DNA from: Bacteroidota bacterium
GTDB taxonomy: Bacteria; Bacteroidota; Bacteroidia; Chitinophagales; Chitinophagaceae
Length of the DNA: 64,000 nucleotides
Direction: 5' to 3'
Assembly: GCA_023387985.1 (NCBI GenBank)
Contig: JAEWHC010000005.1
Location: 434,001-498,000, forward strand
The notes under the pieces were generated by a model. The model worked only from the letters and a program-made list of their open reading frames with translations. It did not search any database and was not told where the DNA came from. The position numbers and the translations under genes are program-made. Shown here piece by piece: positions 7,777 to 17,656 of this stretch. Each line of letters starts with the position of its first letter. Position 1 is the stretch's first letter.

Positions 7777-8934
7777 TCAAATAATTTTGGCTGCACTCAG
7801 TTCGGCCAACGCTTCCATCAGCATAATGCCGCTCAGTTGAATGGTAAAATCCACCGAAGGCCCGGGTTTACCTGCCCAATTGCTGTTAAATAAAGTTGGA
7901 TTTCCTTTTAGTGTGCCTTTATCCCAGAGTGATTTTCCATTCGCCAGCAGAAAATCAGCATAAGCCTTTTTCTTATTAGGGGGTAAATTGCCTTCAAGGA
8001 TCATTCGGGTCATATACCTTACCAGTATGCCTTTGAATAAACCTCCGTCTCCACCCCCCTCATCTTTTAAGATCCCACCTGAGGTGAGAAAACCGGAATT
8101 TATAGCATAATCTACCGCACTCATCGCGTCATTGAGGTAAGCCGCTTCGGAAGTGATTTTATACAATTCCAATGCTGCACCCGCAAAGGTTCCCTGGTTG
8201 TAGGTAAATTTCCATTGAAGGTTTTTTACGCCGTCCTTTGTGATGTTGTCGAGCAACCACCCCGAACCATCATAAAGTGTATTTTTTTGCCAGGTATAGA
8301 TTTTCTTCGCCCATTCCAGGTCATCCGGGTTTTTGGTTTCCTGGTATAAGCGGGCTGCGAACAGGGCAGCCGGCATGTTTGAGCAGGTATTTTTAGAAGG
8401 ATTATCTTTTCTCCACCATATGCCCCCTCCAAGATCTGAACTCCATCCATTTTTAATATCCGGCCATAAAATTTCATAAATCTGCCTGAATTTCGAATCG
8501 CCGGTAGCCTTATAAGCCCGGAGGCTAGATATGGCCATCCATTGCATATCATCGTAATAGAAATTCAGCCAGGTATTGCCATTCATTTTATACATGCCCT
8601 CAAGCAATTTATCCATTTGCGCTTTAATGGCAGCTTTGGAAGAAGATCTTAAATACGCGTCCGTTAATACGTCAAGTGTGTGTGCACTTGGCCAGTATTG
8701 CACCCATGCCGATGAAACATTGGAAGCCTGGTAAAAATTTCCCGACGGCGAATAAAATGCAGGAATGGAAGCCTGGGCGGAATCGGCAATGGCTGACCAC
8801 ACATACGAATGCTGCGTGGGAGGTGGTGGTGGTGGCACCCAGGGCTCATCGTCAGGAGTTTTCTTGCAGGATGATAACAAAACCATCAATAAAACCAGGA
8901 TGTTTAAATAAATTCCATTGTAATTATTCCTCAT
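7777..8934 (-). CDS. GH76 alpha-1,6-mannanase-like lipoprotein (1)
   Basis: This is a second GH76 family protein, 385 residues from the ATG at 8934. That start gives a compact signal peptide with lipobox LLSSCKK. An ATG at 8952 is possible, and longer in-frame extensions are unlikely. A proline-rich linker (six Pro in a row) joins the anchor to the catalytic domain, as expected of a surface lipoprotein. The catalytic Asp pair lies in YYDDMQW, with GGGIWW, KNTCSNMP and FTYNQGTF downstream as in GH76. It follows the susE-like gene by about 140 bases and precedes the other GH76. Together with SusCDE it would cut alpha-1,6-mannan at the surface before import. Confidence 0.87.
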   Translation of the reverse strand: MRNNYNGIYLNILVLLMVLLSSCKKTPDDEPWVPPPPPPTQHSYVWSAIADSAQASIPAFYSPSGNFYQASNVSSAWVQYWPSAHTLDVLTDAYLRSSSKAAIKAQMDKLLEGMYKMNGNTWLNFYYDDMQWMAISSLRAYKATGDSKFRQIYEILWPDIKNGWSSDLGGGIWWRKDNPSKNTCSNMPAALFAARLYQETKNPDDLEWAKKIYTWQKNTLYDGSGWLLDNITKDGVKNLQWKFTYNQGTFAGAALELYKITSEAAYLNDAMSAVDYAINSGFLTSGGILKDEGGGDGGLFKGILVRYMTRMILEGNLPPNKKKAYADFLLANGKSLWDKGTLKGNPTLFNSNWAGKPGPSVDFTIQLSGIMLMEALAELSAAKII

Positions 8935-9077
8935 TTTCACCGTGATTTCCATTGTTATAAAATTACCTTGTTTTTGCCGGAGGCCCGGTTTGCGGTACGT
9001 TAAAACCAAACTGACCAAAGTGAACCGGGGGCGCTTTGGCCCCCGGCAAGCTTAAGTTTTTTTCAACCGTCTCTTTT

Positions 9078-10241
9078 CTATTGTTTTTGGTAGTTCATGT
9101 GGTATGGCGCATCGGCATTAAGGCTAACCCAGAAATCGGCAATACTGCCGTTAGGCAGGTAATTGCGGTCCCATTTCCATACAAAATCCCACTGGGTTCC
9201 ATTATTGCGATTCATATCAATGCTCCGGTATTGAATGGTGCTGGGATATTGTCCATCCTGCCCCGGAGGATCACCAAAAGTTGAATTCAGCCAATGATAT
9301 TGATCCGGGCCGCCTGTGGTATAAGTCATCCGGTATTTGTGCCGTTCTTCACGTCCCCAGGGGACTTCGGTCATTTCCACGGTATGCCCGGTTTTCTTCC
9401 AGGTACCATTGCCCACGTATGGCATATCAAACCAAAATTCCCCGTCCCAGCAATACCAGAGTTCAACCTTCTTCACCTGGGCAACCCAGGCATTGATATC
9501 GTTGAAGTTCAGTTTAATCCAGGCAACACCTTCTGCAGGATTCTGAGTAACCCCATCTACGCCAATGGTAAGCAAATTGCCCTCCTGCTTGAGGTTGAAG
9601 GATTTTGGTGTGCCGGATTTGCCATCAACAAATTTAAACTCACCAGCCTTAAGCTTGGTGAAAACCTCAAATACACCTGGCGCAAGCTGGGTCATTTTTA
9701 CAGCCTTAGATAAATCTGTTCCGCCTTCACTTGCTGCTCCGGTTACGTACAATTCGGTTGGTATTTCCTTAAATCCTGCAGGCCTTTCCAGAGAAATATT
9801 CCTGGTCTCACTTCCCTGTAACACATTCCATCCTTTGGATGCCAGTACGGTCCACTGCAGTTCAGCTGTTTGAAAAAAGTCAGCACCGGCAAGCGCTGCC
9901 AGTTGGTTCAATTGGCCGTGGGTGAGTGTGAGCGAAGGGGATACACCTCTGTTATCAGAAGGATAAACGTAAAGCGGCTGTTTGAAATCCCCACCCTTCT
10001 TTATAAACGCTACTTCATAAAGTACGAGTGATCCGTCCTCAGCTTTTGTAGATTGCCATTCAAACTTTTCGGTAAGATTTGCGGCAGGGTTTAGCATCAG
10101 GTGCCTGTTATCTGCCGGTGAAATAAAATTGGTAACTTCTTTCAGGTTCAGGTTTATTTCATTTTTCTCTTTAGCGCATGATGCAAGCAGGGCCATCATA
10201 GCAACCGCGAGCACAGGAAACAAATAAAAATATTTTCTCAT
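9078..10241 (-). CDS. SusE-like surface glycan-binding lipoprotein
   Basis: This 387-residue lipoprotein has a lipobox LLASCAK near residue 22. It continues with a SusE-type N-terminal beta domain (ISPADNRHLMLNP... FEWQST) and then SusE/SusF-like beta modules ending in several Trp-rich segments (ELWYCWDGEFWF, TQWDFVWKWDRNY) suited to stacking against sugars. In related loci such proteins hold the glycan at the cell surface for the SusCD transporter. It sits 17 bases after the susD-like gene, in the same operon. The family is diverse, so the ligand (mannan) is inferred from the two GH76 neighbours. Confidence 0.8.
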   Translation of the reverse strand: MRKYFYLFPVLAVAMMALLASCAKEKNEINLNLKEVTNFISPADNRHLMLNPAANLTEKFEWQSTKAEDGSLVLYEVAFIKKGGDFKQPLYVYPSDNRGVSPSLTLTHGQLNQLAALAGADFFQTAELQWTVLASKGWNVLQGSETRNISLERPAGFKEIPTELYVTGAASEGGTDLSKAVKMTQLAPGVFEVFTKLKAGEFKFVDGKSGTPKSFNLKQEGNLLTIGVDGVTQNPAEGVAWIKLNFNDINAWVAQVKKVELWYCWDGEFWFDMPYVGNGTWKKTGHTVEMTEVPWGREERHKYRMTYTTGGPDQYHWLNSTFGDPPGQDGQYPSTIQYRSIDMNRNNGTQWDFVWKWDRNYLPNGSIADFWVSLNADAPYHMNYQKQ

Positions 10242-10258
10242 GATGATGGATTTTGAAA

Positions 10259-11899
10259 TTAATAATTGGGATTTTGGGTAAGGTTAGGGTTTTTGCCGAT
10301 CTCTTCAGGCGGAATGGGCCACAGATAATGTTTATTCGGATCAAAAGTCCGAAGCTGCACACGTATATGACCCTCATCAGTGGCAGGGTCGCCATAAGCT
10401 GCCCCATGCAAATAGCCTTCCAGCACATCATCTGCTGTTTTCCAGCGGCGAATGTCATCAATACGGAGACCCTCCAACGCAAATTCCGATCTTCTTTCGT
10501 TGCGAATGATTTCACGAAGGTTTCCTCCACCTGGAAATTCTAGCGCGGCCGGATCGGTAAATCCTGCACGCTGCCGAATGGGTTTGATGGTTTTATCCCA
10601 TACTTCTTTGGTCATTTGACCTTGTGCCTCTTTAGCTTCCGCATAATTAAGCAGCACTTCGGCCCAGCGGATGAGGTGAATGTTGTTGCCGGAACTGATA
10701 CCCGGTGCCGTGTATTTTGGATCCCAATATTTGGCCCAGTAATAACCGGTCTGGCTTCCCTGTCCGGCATTGCTGTATTCATTTGCCGCGGATTGTCCCG
10801 CAGGTGTTGAACCGGGTTCAATATAAATGATTTGTTTGGTACCATTGGGGTTGGTCCATTCGTAACCATGGTAAACAATGGTCGCATGCAGCCGGGGATC
10901 GCGATTTTTGAACGGCTCATCGGCATCGTAATCTGAACCGTCTTCAGTAATTCGTTTTCCGTTCAGCATAATGTAGCTGTCAACCAGTTCCTGAGATGGA
11001 GCAAGTCCGTTTGTACGTGCTCCGGCAGAAAGTGGGACCATATCGAAAAGAAAACCCCAGGTGCGAACCACTGGAACATACTGGATAGCCAGCATAGATT
11101 CAGCATGAGTCTTGTTCACGGCTTCCGTACTGAAAAGTGCGGTATAATCTGGTGCCAGGGAATAGTTGCCGTTCACATCCTGTTGGTTCATCAGTTGCTC
11201 CGAAACGCTGACTACTTCAGCCATGCGGTCGCCCTGGTAGAGCAGCACCCTTGACTTTAAGGCAAGGGCAGTACCTTTGGTAATGCGCCCCAGATCAGCT
11301 TGCCCGTAAGCTTCCCGCTTGGGAAGATCCGCGTAAGCCAGATCCAGTTCATTCAGAATAAAGCTGATTACTTCCGCTTTCGGTGTACGGGAAATGGTTT
11401 TGGCTTCCTCTATGCTAATGTCTTTTGAAATCAATGGTACATCTCCCCACCATTTGGTCAGATTAAAATGCAACCACGCACGGACAAACCGGGCTTCCGC
11501 TTTCATCCGGGTAATCATTGCCGGATCCAGGGTTTTATTCTTATCTACATTTTCAAGAAAAATATTGGTGGCTTTTATACCGCCGTAATACCAGCCCCAA
11601 TCTCCAATAAAGCGCCCGTTGCTTGGGGTAAAATTTCCCGTGGCAATGGCATCACCCCGCCTGTAGGCATTATCGGAATATCCTTCCGCGTCAAATACAA
11701 GCCCGGAATTGTACATGCGGTTGTAAACATTATTTAATGCGCTGTTAACATTTTCTGAGGTTTCCCAAAAAGTCAACTCCGAATACCGGTCGCGGGGTGC
11801 GAGATCCAGCTTGGCACATCCCTGAAGCAGCAAGGCTATTGCCATTAGAACCCCGCTTAGGCAAATGCCCCGATTGATATATAATTTTTTCATTTTCAT
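10259..11899 (-). CDS. SusD/RagB outer-membrane nutrient-binding lipoprotein
   Basis: This 546-residue SusD family protein has a signal peptide with lipobox LLLQGCAK. Family landmarks are RDRYSELTFW after the anchor, a TPR-like helical core (AEARFVRAWLHFNLTKWWGDVPL) and the C-terminal motif RRSEFALEGLRIDDIRRW. The protein ends YLWPIPPEEI... NPNLTQNPNY, as nearly all SusD proteins do. It forms a lid on the SusC transporter and binds the imported oligosaccharide. Only seven bases separate it from susC upstream. Confidence 0.93.
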   Translation of the reverse strand: MKMKKLYINRGICLSGVLMAIALLLQGCAKLDLAPRDRYSELTFWETSENVNSALNNVYNRMYNSGLVFDAEGYSDNAYRRGDAIATGNFTPSNGRFIGDWGWYYGGIKATNIFLENVDKNKTLDPAMITRMKAEARFVRAWLHFNLTKWWGDVPLISKDISIEEAKTISRTPKAEVISFILNELDLAYADLPKREAYGQADLGRITKGTALALKSRVLLYQGDRMAEVVSVSEQLMNQQDVNGNYSLAPDYTALFSTEAVNKTHAESMLAIQYVPVVRTWGFLFDMVPLSAGARTNGLAPSQELVDSYIMLNGKRITEDGSDYDADEPFKNRDPRLHATIVYHGYEWTNPNGTKQIIYIEPGSTPAGQSAANEYSNAGQGSQTGYYWAKYWDPKYTAPGISSGNNIHLIRWAEVLLNYAEAKEAQGQMTKEVWDKTIKPIRQRAGFTDPAALEFPGGGNLREIIRNERRSEFALEGLRIDDIRRWKTADDVLEGYLHGAAYGDPATDEGHIRVQLRTFDPNKHYLWPIPPEEIGKNPNLTQNPNY

Positions 11900-11906
11900 A
11901 TTCGTA

Positions 11907-14900
11907 TCATTTAAAGGTGATGTCTAAGCCCACTCCAAAAAACCGTGGCATGAAATAAGCTCGGGCACTGTTGGCCCCTGCACCCACATTAAGGTCACTG
12001 TTAAATTCGCTCAACTCCGGATCAATAAAATCGAGTTCGGTAAGTGTAAATAAATTCTGCCCGGTTAAATAAACGCGGGCCTTACCCATCTTCAAACGGT
12101 TGACCACCGATTGCGGCAAGGTATAGCCGAGCTGTACATTCTTCAACCGCGCATAAGCCGCATTAAAGAGATAAAGGTCTGAGCCCGTACGGTAATTGTT
12201 GAGATTGGATGCCGAGCCGGCTTCAGCAAGTTTGGGCCAGCGGGCATTTGGATTTGTGGGAGTCCAGAAATCGGTCTGATGCGCATACATGGTGCCTCCA
12301 TACCCAAAGTGGAATGGCTCTACCTGTTCGCCACGCACCATTTGTGCTCGTTTACCCACACCCTGTATGAACAGGTTGAGATCGAAGCCTGCCACCTCAA
12401 CCACATAATTCAGGCCGAACGTATAGCGGGGGAAGGGGTTGCCCAGGATGAATTTGTCATTGTCATCAATGATCTTATCCCCGTTGCGGTCAACAAATTT
12501 TACATCACCGGGTGTAACCGTACGACCTGCAAAATTGGGGTAGTTCTCGATGTCTTCCTGGTTTTGGAAATAGCCATTGGTCTTATAACCCTGGTAAACG
12601 GTAATGGGTTGCCCAATCTTTCTTACGATCTCAAATTCTTCTTTGGGCAATGAGAAACCAGTTGCATCAGGACCGAGGTCGATCACCTTATTCAAATTAT
12701 CCGCTACATTGAGATTCAACGTATGATTGAAGAGTTTTCCGGGATGACGGTAAACCAGTTTGGCCTCCCAGCCGCGGTTTTGCACAGTAGCCACATTAAA
12801 GTCGGAAACTCCGGCTCCAAATATGGCCAGCACATCAAAGCGCGGAGCCAGGATGTCTCGGTTTACTTTATTAAACACGTCAAAACTGAAATCAAGCCTG
12901 CGCCGCAACAAAGTCATATCAATGCCAAGGTTAGCGGTTTCCGCTTTTTCCCAGGTGAGCAATGGGTTGCCAAACGTAAAGCCGGAGCCGCCAACCGGAA
13001 CATTGTTGAACGCATAGGCGTTGGTGTAATTGAAAAATGTGGTCTGGTACTGATAGGCACCCACATTCTGGTTGCCCAAAATACCGTATGATGCCCGCAA
13101 TTTCAGCAAAGGAATGGTTTTGCTTAATTCCTCAAAAAAGGGTTCTTTCGATATCACCCAGGCCACACTTCCCGATGGAAAATAACCCCAACGGTTGGCT
13201 TCGGTGAAGCGGGAGGACGCATCTGCCCTCATATTGAACTGTACATAGTATTTTTCCTCAAAATCGTAACCCACTCTTCCAAAATAGGACAGCAATCTCC
13301 ATTCGTAAGTATCGTTTACCGAATTCATTGAGTTGGGGTCGATTACCGTTCCTGAAATGGGTATCCCCAACACCGGATCGGTATACTGTTTTGACAGGCC
13401 AAATCCTTCGTGATGAAAATCTTCATATGATGTTCCCAGCAATCCGGAAACATTATGGCTATTGGAAAAGGTCTGGTTGTAATCCAGCAGCGCCTGCAGG
13501 TTATACAACAGGTTTTTGGCTGACCGGTCGGTAACTCTTGAATCCACGCCAAACTGGCCTCCCGGATAAAATCTTACGGGGTTGGCCTTTTCATAATTCA
13601 TAAAGCTGTTCATGGTACCGCCCGCATTGGCTTTAAACTTCAGCGCTTCCGTAAGCGGATATTCCGCAGTAAAATTGGCAAGCAATTCATCATCATTGAA
13701 CTTGCGGTATCCTCCTTCGTTCAAAATCGCCAGTGGATTTAGCTCCGCGGAAACCGGATTGGTGAGGTATCTGCCGAGTGTATCTTTAAAACTGTAATAT
13801 AGCGGAACACGGCTTGCGTCAACAATCAGGAACCCGGAATTGAACGCATGGTCTTTATTAATGACCTTGGCATAATTCAGTAAAGTGGTAAACTTCAGTT
13901 TACCTGCCTGCATGGTTTGATTGAGGCGCGCATTGTAACGGCTGTACCCGTAATTGCGGCCTTCAAAATTGCTGGCCTGGTTCATGTACCCGAGGCTAAT
14001 GTAATAGGTATTTGAATTTGAACCTCCGGAAAATGAAACAGTGTGCGATTGTTGTGGCGCATTTTGCATAATGTTCCCCACCCACCAATCGCCGTTGCCT
14101 GCATCGTGAAACTGCCTGATCTGCTCCGGTGTAAACGCAGGTGCAAGGCCTGAATTTACAAGCGAAATGTTTTTATAATAAGCATTTTCCCATGCATCCA
14201 CCGGCTTATAAGTAAATGTTGGTGACTGTATACCATAAGTTCCGGAATAGCGGAGCTGACCGGTTTGATTGCGCTTACCGGTTTTGGTGGTAACCAGAAT
14301 TACCCCGTTTGCCGAACGTGAGCCATAAATGGCGGCAGTGCCCGCATCTTTCAGCACTGAAATTGATTCTACGTCATTTGGGTTTAACAGGTTTAAACTG
14401 TATTGATCGCTCACCAAACCATCAATAACCACCAGGGGTGCGTTGCTGCCCAGCGTGGAAATTCCCCGGATGTTGATGCTTGGAGTCTGCCCAGGTTCAA
14501 AATTGTTCTGCTGCACAATGAGGTTGGCGGCTGCTCCCTGCAGGGCAAGCGACATATTGGGTACCGGCCTGCCCTCCAGGTCAGCGGCATTTATGCTTTC
14601 CACCGCGCCTGAAACCGACACCCGGCGTTGAGTGCCATAACCGACTACCACCACCTCGTCCAGTTGAGATTGCGTAGGCGACAGCACAATGGTAATGGAC
14701 TGGCCACGAATAATCATCGCCGATTGAGGACCGTAGCCTACCGCCGAAACATCTATCCGACCACCGGCCTGCTCATCGGGTACTGAAATGCTGAACGCAC
14801 CTTTCTCATCGGTGGCAGTGCCCAGATTGGTGCCACGAACCATTACCGTAGCTCCGGATACCGGATTGCCGTCAGGGTCGGTAACCACGCCGGAGACGGG

Positions 14901-15371
14901 AAAACTGGGTATAGAAGCCGAAAAGGTACCTGTATTGGCATCCTGCAAGGGTTGAGTGCTTTCTATTCCGCTCAGGCGACCGTTCCGCTTCTGGCGCAAA
15001 ATGATTTTATTGTTTACAAATTCATATCGGATTCCAAGCGGCCCAAAGATGCGCTCAACAACTTCGGTAACCGGCTGATCTTTCACAGTGATAGAAAACC
15101 GCTTATTTACATCAATTTCATTATTCATGTAAATAAATCCGAGGCCCGACTGCCGCTCAATCAGGCTGATTGCACGGCCGATGGTGGCGTTATTCAATTT
15201 AAGCGTGATCAGTGGTGTGGAGGATTCCTCCCGTTCAGGATGTTGGTAATCATTGAGCGAGGCAAATGCGAACTGTGCGGATACAAGGGAATGCATAAGC
15301 ATCAGCATCAACACAATGATTAAACTCCGGTTCATGACCCCCCTGATTACTTTAGATCGGATGTACATCAT
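11907..15371 (-). CDS. SusC/RagA TonB-dependent transporter with STN signalling domain
   Basis: This is a 1154-residue outer-membrane TonB-linked transporter. In order it has a signal peptide, an STN (secretin/TonB short N-terminal) domain at about residues 50-125, a carboxypeptidase-like regulatory domain (about 155-235), the VVVVGYGTQRR segment before the plug, the plug domain with the LKDAGTAAIYGSRSANGVI motif, and the beta-barrel ending in an aromatic-poor LDITFK. The STN domain is what lets FecA-type transporters talk to a FecR anti-sigma factor, and fecR and an ECF sigma gene lie immediately upstream. Import would deliver mannan oligosaccharides to the periplasm. The start may be 15371 or the ATG at 15335. 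Confidence 0.93.
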   Translation of the reverse strand: MMYIRSKVIRGVMNRSLIIVLMLMLMHSLVSAQFAFASLNDYQHPEREESSTPLITLKLNNATIGRAISLIERQSGLGFIYMNNEIDVNKRFSITVKDQPVTEVVERIFGPLGIRYEFVNNKIILRQKRNGRLSGIESTQPLQDANTGTFSASIPSFPVSGVVTDPDGNPVSGATVMVRGTNLGTATDEKGAFSISVPDEQAGGRIDVSAVGYGPQSAMIIRGQSITIVLSPTQSQLDEVVVVGYGTQRRVSVSGAVESINAADLEGRPVPNMSLALQGAAANLIVQQNNFEPGQTPSINIRGISTLGSNAPLVVIDGLVSDQYSLNLLNPNDVESISVLKDAGTAAIYGSRSANGVILVTTKTGKRNQTGQLRYSGTYGIQSPTFTYKPVDAWENAYYKNISLVNSGLAPAFTPEQIRQFHDAGNGDWWVGNIMQNAPQQSHTVSFSGGSNSNTYYISLGYMNQASNFEGRNYGYSRYNARLNQTMQAGKLKFTTLLNYAKVINKDHAFNSGFLIVDASRVPLYYSFKDTLGRYLTNPVSAELNPLAILNEGGYRKFNDDELLANFTAEYPLTEALKFKANAGGTMNSFMNYEKANPVRFYPGGQFGVDSRVTDRSAKNLLYNLQALLDYNQTFSNSHNVSGLLGTSYEDFHHEGFGLSKQYTDPVLGIPISGTVIDPNSMNSVNDTYEWRLLSYFGRVGYDFEEKYYVQFNMRADASSRFTEANRWGYFPSGSVAWVISKEPFFEELSKTIPLLKLRASYGILGNQNVGAYQYQTTFFNYTNAYAFNNVPVGGSGFTFGNPLLTWEKAETANLGIDMTLLRRRLDFSFDVFNKVNRDILAPRFDVLAIFGAGVSDFNVATVQNRGWEAKLVYRHPGKLFNHTLNLNVADNLNKVIDLGPDATGFSLPKEEFEIVRKIGQPITVYQGYKTNGYFQNQEDIENYPNFAGRTVTPGDVKFVDRNGDKIIDDNDKFILGNPFPRYTFGLNYVVEVAGFDLNLFIQGVGKRAQMVRGEQVEPFHFGYGGTMYAHQTDFWTPTNPNARWPKLAEAGSASNLNNYRTGSDLYLFNAAYARLKNVQLGYTLPQSVVNRLKMGKARVYLTGQNLFTLTELDFIDPELSEFNSDLNVGAGANSARAYFMPRFFGVGLDITFK

Positions 15372-15403
15372 AATTCAGCAATTTTGGATGGTTAAGTAGT
15401 TGA

Positions 15404-16447
15404 TTATTCATAGAGTACGATTTTTTCATTTTCAATTTTGTATTGCAAACCAGTAAGGCGGCTCACATAAAACAGGATGTCTTCGAGGCTGTCATCTTTA
15501 AAAGAGCCTGAAATGCGGATCCGGTCAAGATCTTCAACAGCGAAATAAATAGAGCGTCCAAAATTCCGTTCCATTGAAAGGGCGAATTCCGGAAGTGTCG
15601 CATTGTAGAAATTTAGCTCGCCCTCTATCCAGGAGCGGTCTTTGCTCGACTGAGTTGCCTGAAGGTTCGCTTCTTCACTTTTGGTATTGTATGCAATCTT
15701 ATTTTCAGGAGTAATATAGAAAGTGTCCTGCCTACGTACACCTTCATAGCGGGGAATAAAAGCAACTTTTCCTGTGGAAACCGAAGTTTCAATTTTCTCC
15801 TCGCCATCATAAGCACGAACATTGAACGATGTACCCAGTACCCGTATTGATCCCTGGTTGAGCTTTATGACAAAGGGCTTTTCCGGCTTGTGCACCACAT
15901 CAAAAAAGGCTTCACCATTTAGCGCCACCTCCCGCAGGCTGCCACTAAATTCCGGGGGGAATTCGAGCTGACTATCCGCATTCAACCAGACTTTGGTTCC
16001 GTCGGGCAGGTTAATGATGCTCCGGATGCCCCGGTTATTGTGCCTGACAATCCAGCCAGTTTGCTCAGTTGTTACCGGCTCGGCATTATTCCATTGCGTT
16101 GTATTTAAGGCAAGCCAGGAAAGCAGAACAAATGTCAGTATGGCTGCAGCTATACCCACTAGCCGTAAAACAAACGGTCGTCGCGATACCGCAGGAGCCA
16201 CAACTGCGGAAATTGCCGGTACCGGCCCTTCAATGGTTTCAATTTTTGAGATCAGTTTTGAGAAAGACCGCTCTACATAAGCATAATCCATGCGGTCAGC
16301 ATTATTCCAGAATTTTTCAAGTAGCCGGAATTGTTCCCGGTACTCCGGATGAGTGGCATGCCAATTCTCCAGTAAATTCAAGTCATCAGGACTTGCCTGG
16401 TTGAGCAATTTTCTTACAAAACATTCAATCGCCTGTTCTTTTCCCAT
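15404..16447 (-). CDS. FecR-family anti-sigma factor
   Basis: This 347-residue inner-membrane anti-sigma regulator has a cytoplasmic N-terminal helical domain (about 1-95) and one membrane helix (about 112-130, VGIAAAILTFVLLSWLAL). The periplasmic FecR domain follows, with INLPDGTKVWLNADSQLEFP and VLGTSFNVRAY, and then a C-terminal segment resembling the STN-contacting domain (LDRIRISGSFKDDSLEDIL). It would hold the neighbouring sigma factor until the SusC STN domain reports substrate binding. It lies 32 bases before susC and about 90 bases after the sigma gene, in one transcription direction. Confidence 0.92.
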   Translation of the reverse strand: MGKEQAIECFVRKLLNQASPDDLNLLENWHATHPEYREQFRLLEKFWNNADRMDYAYVERSFSKLISKIETIEGPVPAISAVVAPAVSRRPFVLRLVGIAAAILTFVLLSWLALNTTQWNNAEPVTTEQTGWIVRHNNRGIRSIINLPDGTKVWLNADSQLEFPPEFSGSLREVALNGEAFFDVVHKPEKPFVIKLNQGSIRVLGTSFNVRAYDGEEKIETSVSTGKVAFIPRYEGVRRQDTFYITPENKIAYNTKSEEANLQATQSSKDRSWIEGELNFYNATLPEFALSMERNFGRSIYFAVEDLDRIRISGSFKDDSLEDILFYVSRLTGLQYKIENEKIVLYE

Positions 16448-16536
16448 TAGGCAGCTTTTACGTTTAATGTTAAGACACCAAAACGTATCATAACTACTTA
16501 CAAGACCTGAAAATATTATTGGACGTGTGGATGAAA

Positions 16537-17106
16537 CTATTTTTTGGCGGGACGTTTCATATCCGGAAAGACCTCGGTCATTTTCTTAAAGGCCCGGTAT
16601 AACTGGGTTTCCACGGTGCGGGGTGATAATCCAAGAATGGCGGCAGCTTCTTTTACCAGAAAACCCTCTTCTTTCACCAGTTTAAAAATCTGCCGGCTTT
16701 GGGTGGGCAAACCATCTACAAATTGCTGAAAACGGGCAAGCTGATCTTTCCACTCCAGGTGTTCTTCAGGGGTAGGGCAACTCTGGAGTTCCGTTTCATC
16801 GGTTGTTGTATTCAGCACAACCATCATGCCTGAACGCGACCGCAAGTGATTGAGTGAAGCATTACGTACTGCCGTAAACAGGTATGCGGGCAAATGCAAA
16901 ATTGCGGTGATTTCTGTCCTTTGCAACCATTGTCGCAACATGATGTCATTCACAATCTCTTCGGCAGCCTCTGGTTGACCAACATATCCGGCGCAAAACT
17001 GGTGCAAGCCCGGAAACATCAGCTTATAAAGCCGCTCGAACGCATGGATATCCCCTGCCTTTATGAGCTGTTGCAGTGCACTGATCTCGTTGGTGTTGTA
17101 TTTCAT
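16537..17106 (-). CDS. ECF RNA polymerase sigma factor (FecI-like)
   Basis: This 189-residue sigma-70 factor of the ECF class has region 2 (FERLYKLMFPGLHQFCAGYV... AAEEIVNDIMLRQW) and region 4 (LVKEEGFLVKEAAAILGL, then SPRTVETQLYRAFKKM). It leads the mannan locus and should direct transcription of the susCDE-GH76 genes when released by the FecR-type anti-sigma factor encoded next. It is divergent from the GNAT gene with 180 bases between them. No standard -7 element was found on its side, so its own control is unknown. Confidence 0.92.
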   Translation of the reverse strand: MKYNTNEISALQQLIKAGDIHAFERLYKLMFPGLHQFCAGYVGQPEAAEEIVNDIMLRQWLQRTEITAILHLPAYLFTAVRNASLNHLRSRSGMMVVLNTTTDETELQSCPTPEEHLEWKDQLARFQQFVDGLPTQSRQIFKLVKEEGFLVKEAAAILGLSPRTVETQLYRAFKKMTEVFPDMKRPAKK

Positions 17107-17286
17107 GAAGCCATTACATCAAGTACAAATCTCCATTAAAAAGCCGATATAAAATAGCCCGGTTAAAATACTGAGCGGTTCGGGGTGATTAATTTAGTGC
17201 GCATTAGGCTGGATATTGGTGACAAAAAGTGCGAAGTCATCTTGAAAAACCGGGGGAAAATAGTAGCTTACAGTGATTAAACTTTT

Positions 17287-17580
17287 ATGGAAGTTTCAAA
17301 CAATAAGGAAAAAATGCGGTTTGAATACCAGGAGCAAGGGCAGACCGCCTACCTGGAATACCGCTACTACAAAAAGCAAAACATCGCATTTACACATGTT
17401 GTGGTGCCTGAAAAATTATCCGGAAGAGGCATAGGCCAGGCCCTGGTAAAAGCTGCTTTTGCCTTTGCAGCAGAGATCAATTTGCCGGTAATGAACTATT
17501 GTCCTTACGTGGGCAGGCAAATGAAAGAACATCCGGAGTACAAAAAACAACTGGATAAGAAATATCATCCGGGGCAATAG
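17287..17580 (+). CDS. Short GNAT-family N-acetyltransferase (YjdJ type)
   Basis: This 97-residue protein matches the short acetyltransferase family that includes YjdJ. A substrate-side beta sheet (YLEYRYYKKQNIAFTHVVVP) leads into the acetyl-CoA loop GRGIGQALVKAAFAFA, and the family ending CPYVGRQMKEHPEYKKQLD is present. The cysteine in that last motif is typical of the family. The acceptor is unknown. It starts at an ATG, is divergent from the sigma-factor gene, and is followed 76 bases later by the NlpC/P60 gene in the same direction. Confidence 0.85.
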   Translation: MEVSNNKEKMRFEYQEQGQTAYLEYRYYKKQNIAFTHVVVPEKLSGRGIGQALVKAAFAFAAEINLPVMNYCPYVGRQMKEHPEYKKQLDKKYHPGQ

Positions 17581-17656
17581 TGGCTGGCTGAGCTTGCAGC
17601 CGGATTCAGGTGGATTTGCCTACCTTTATCCGTTTAATCCAACCTTCCGTTTTCTG

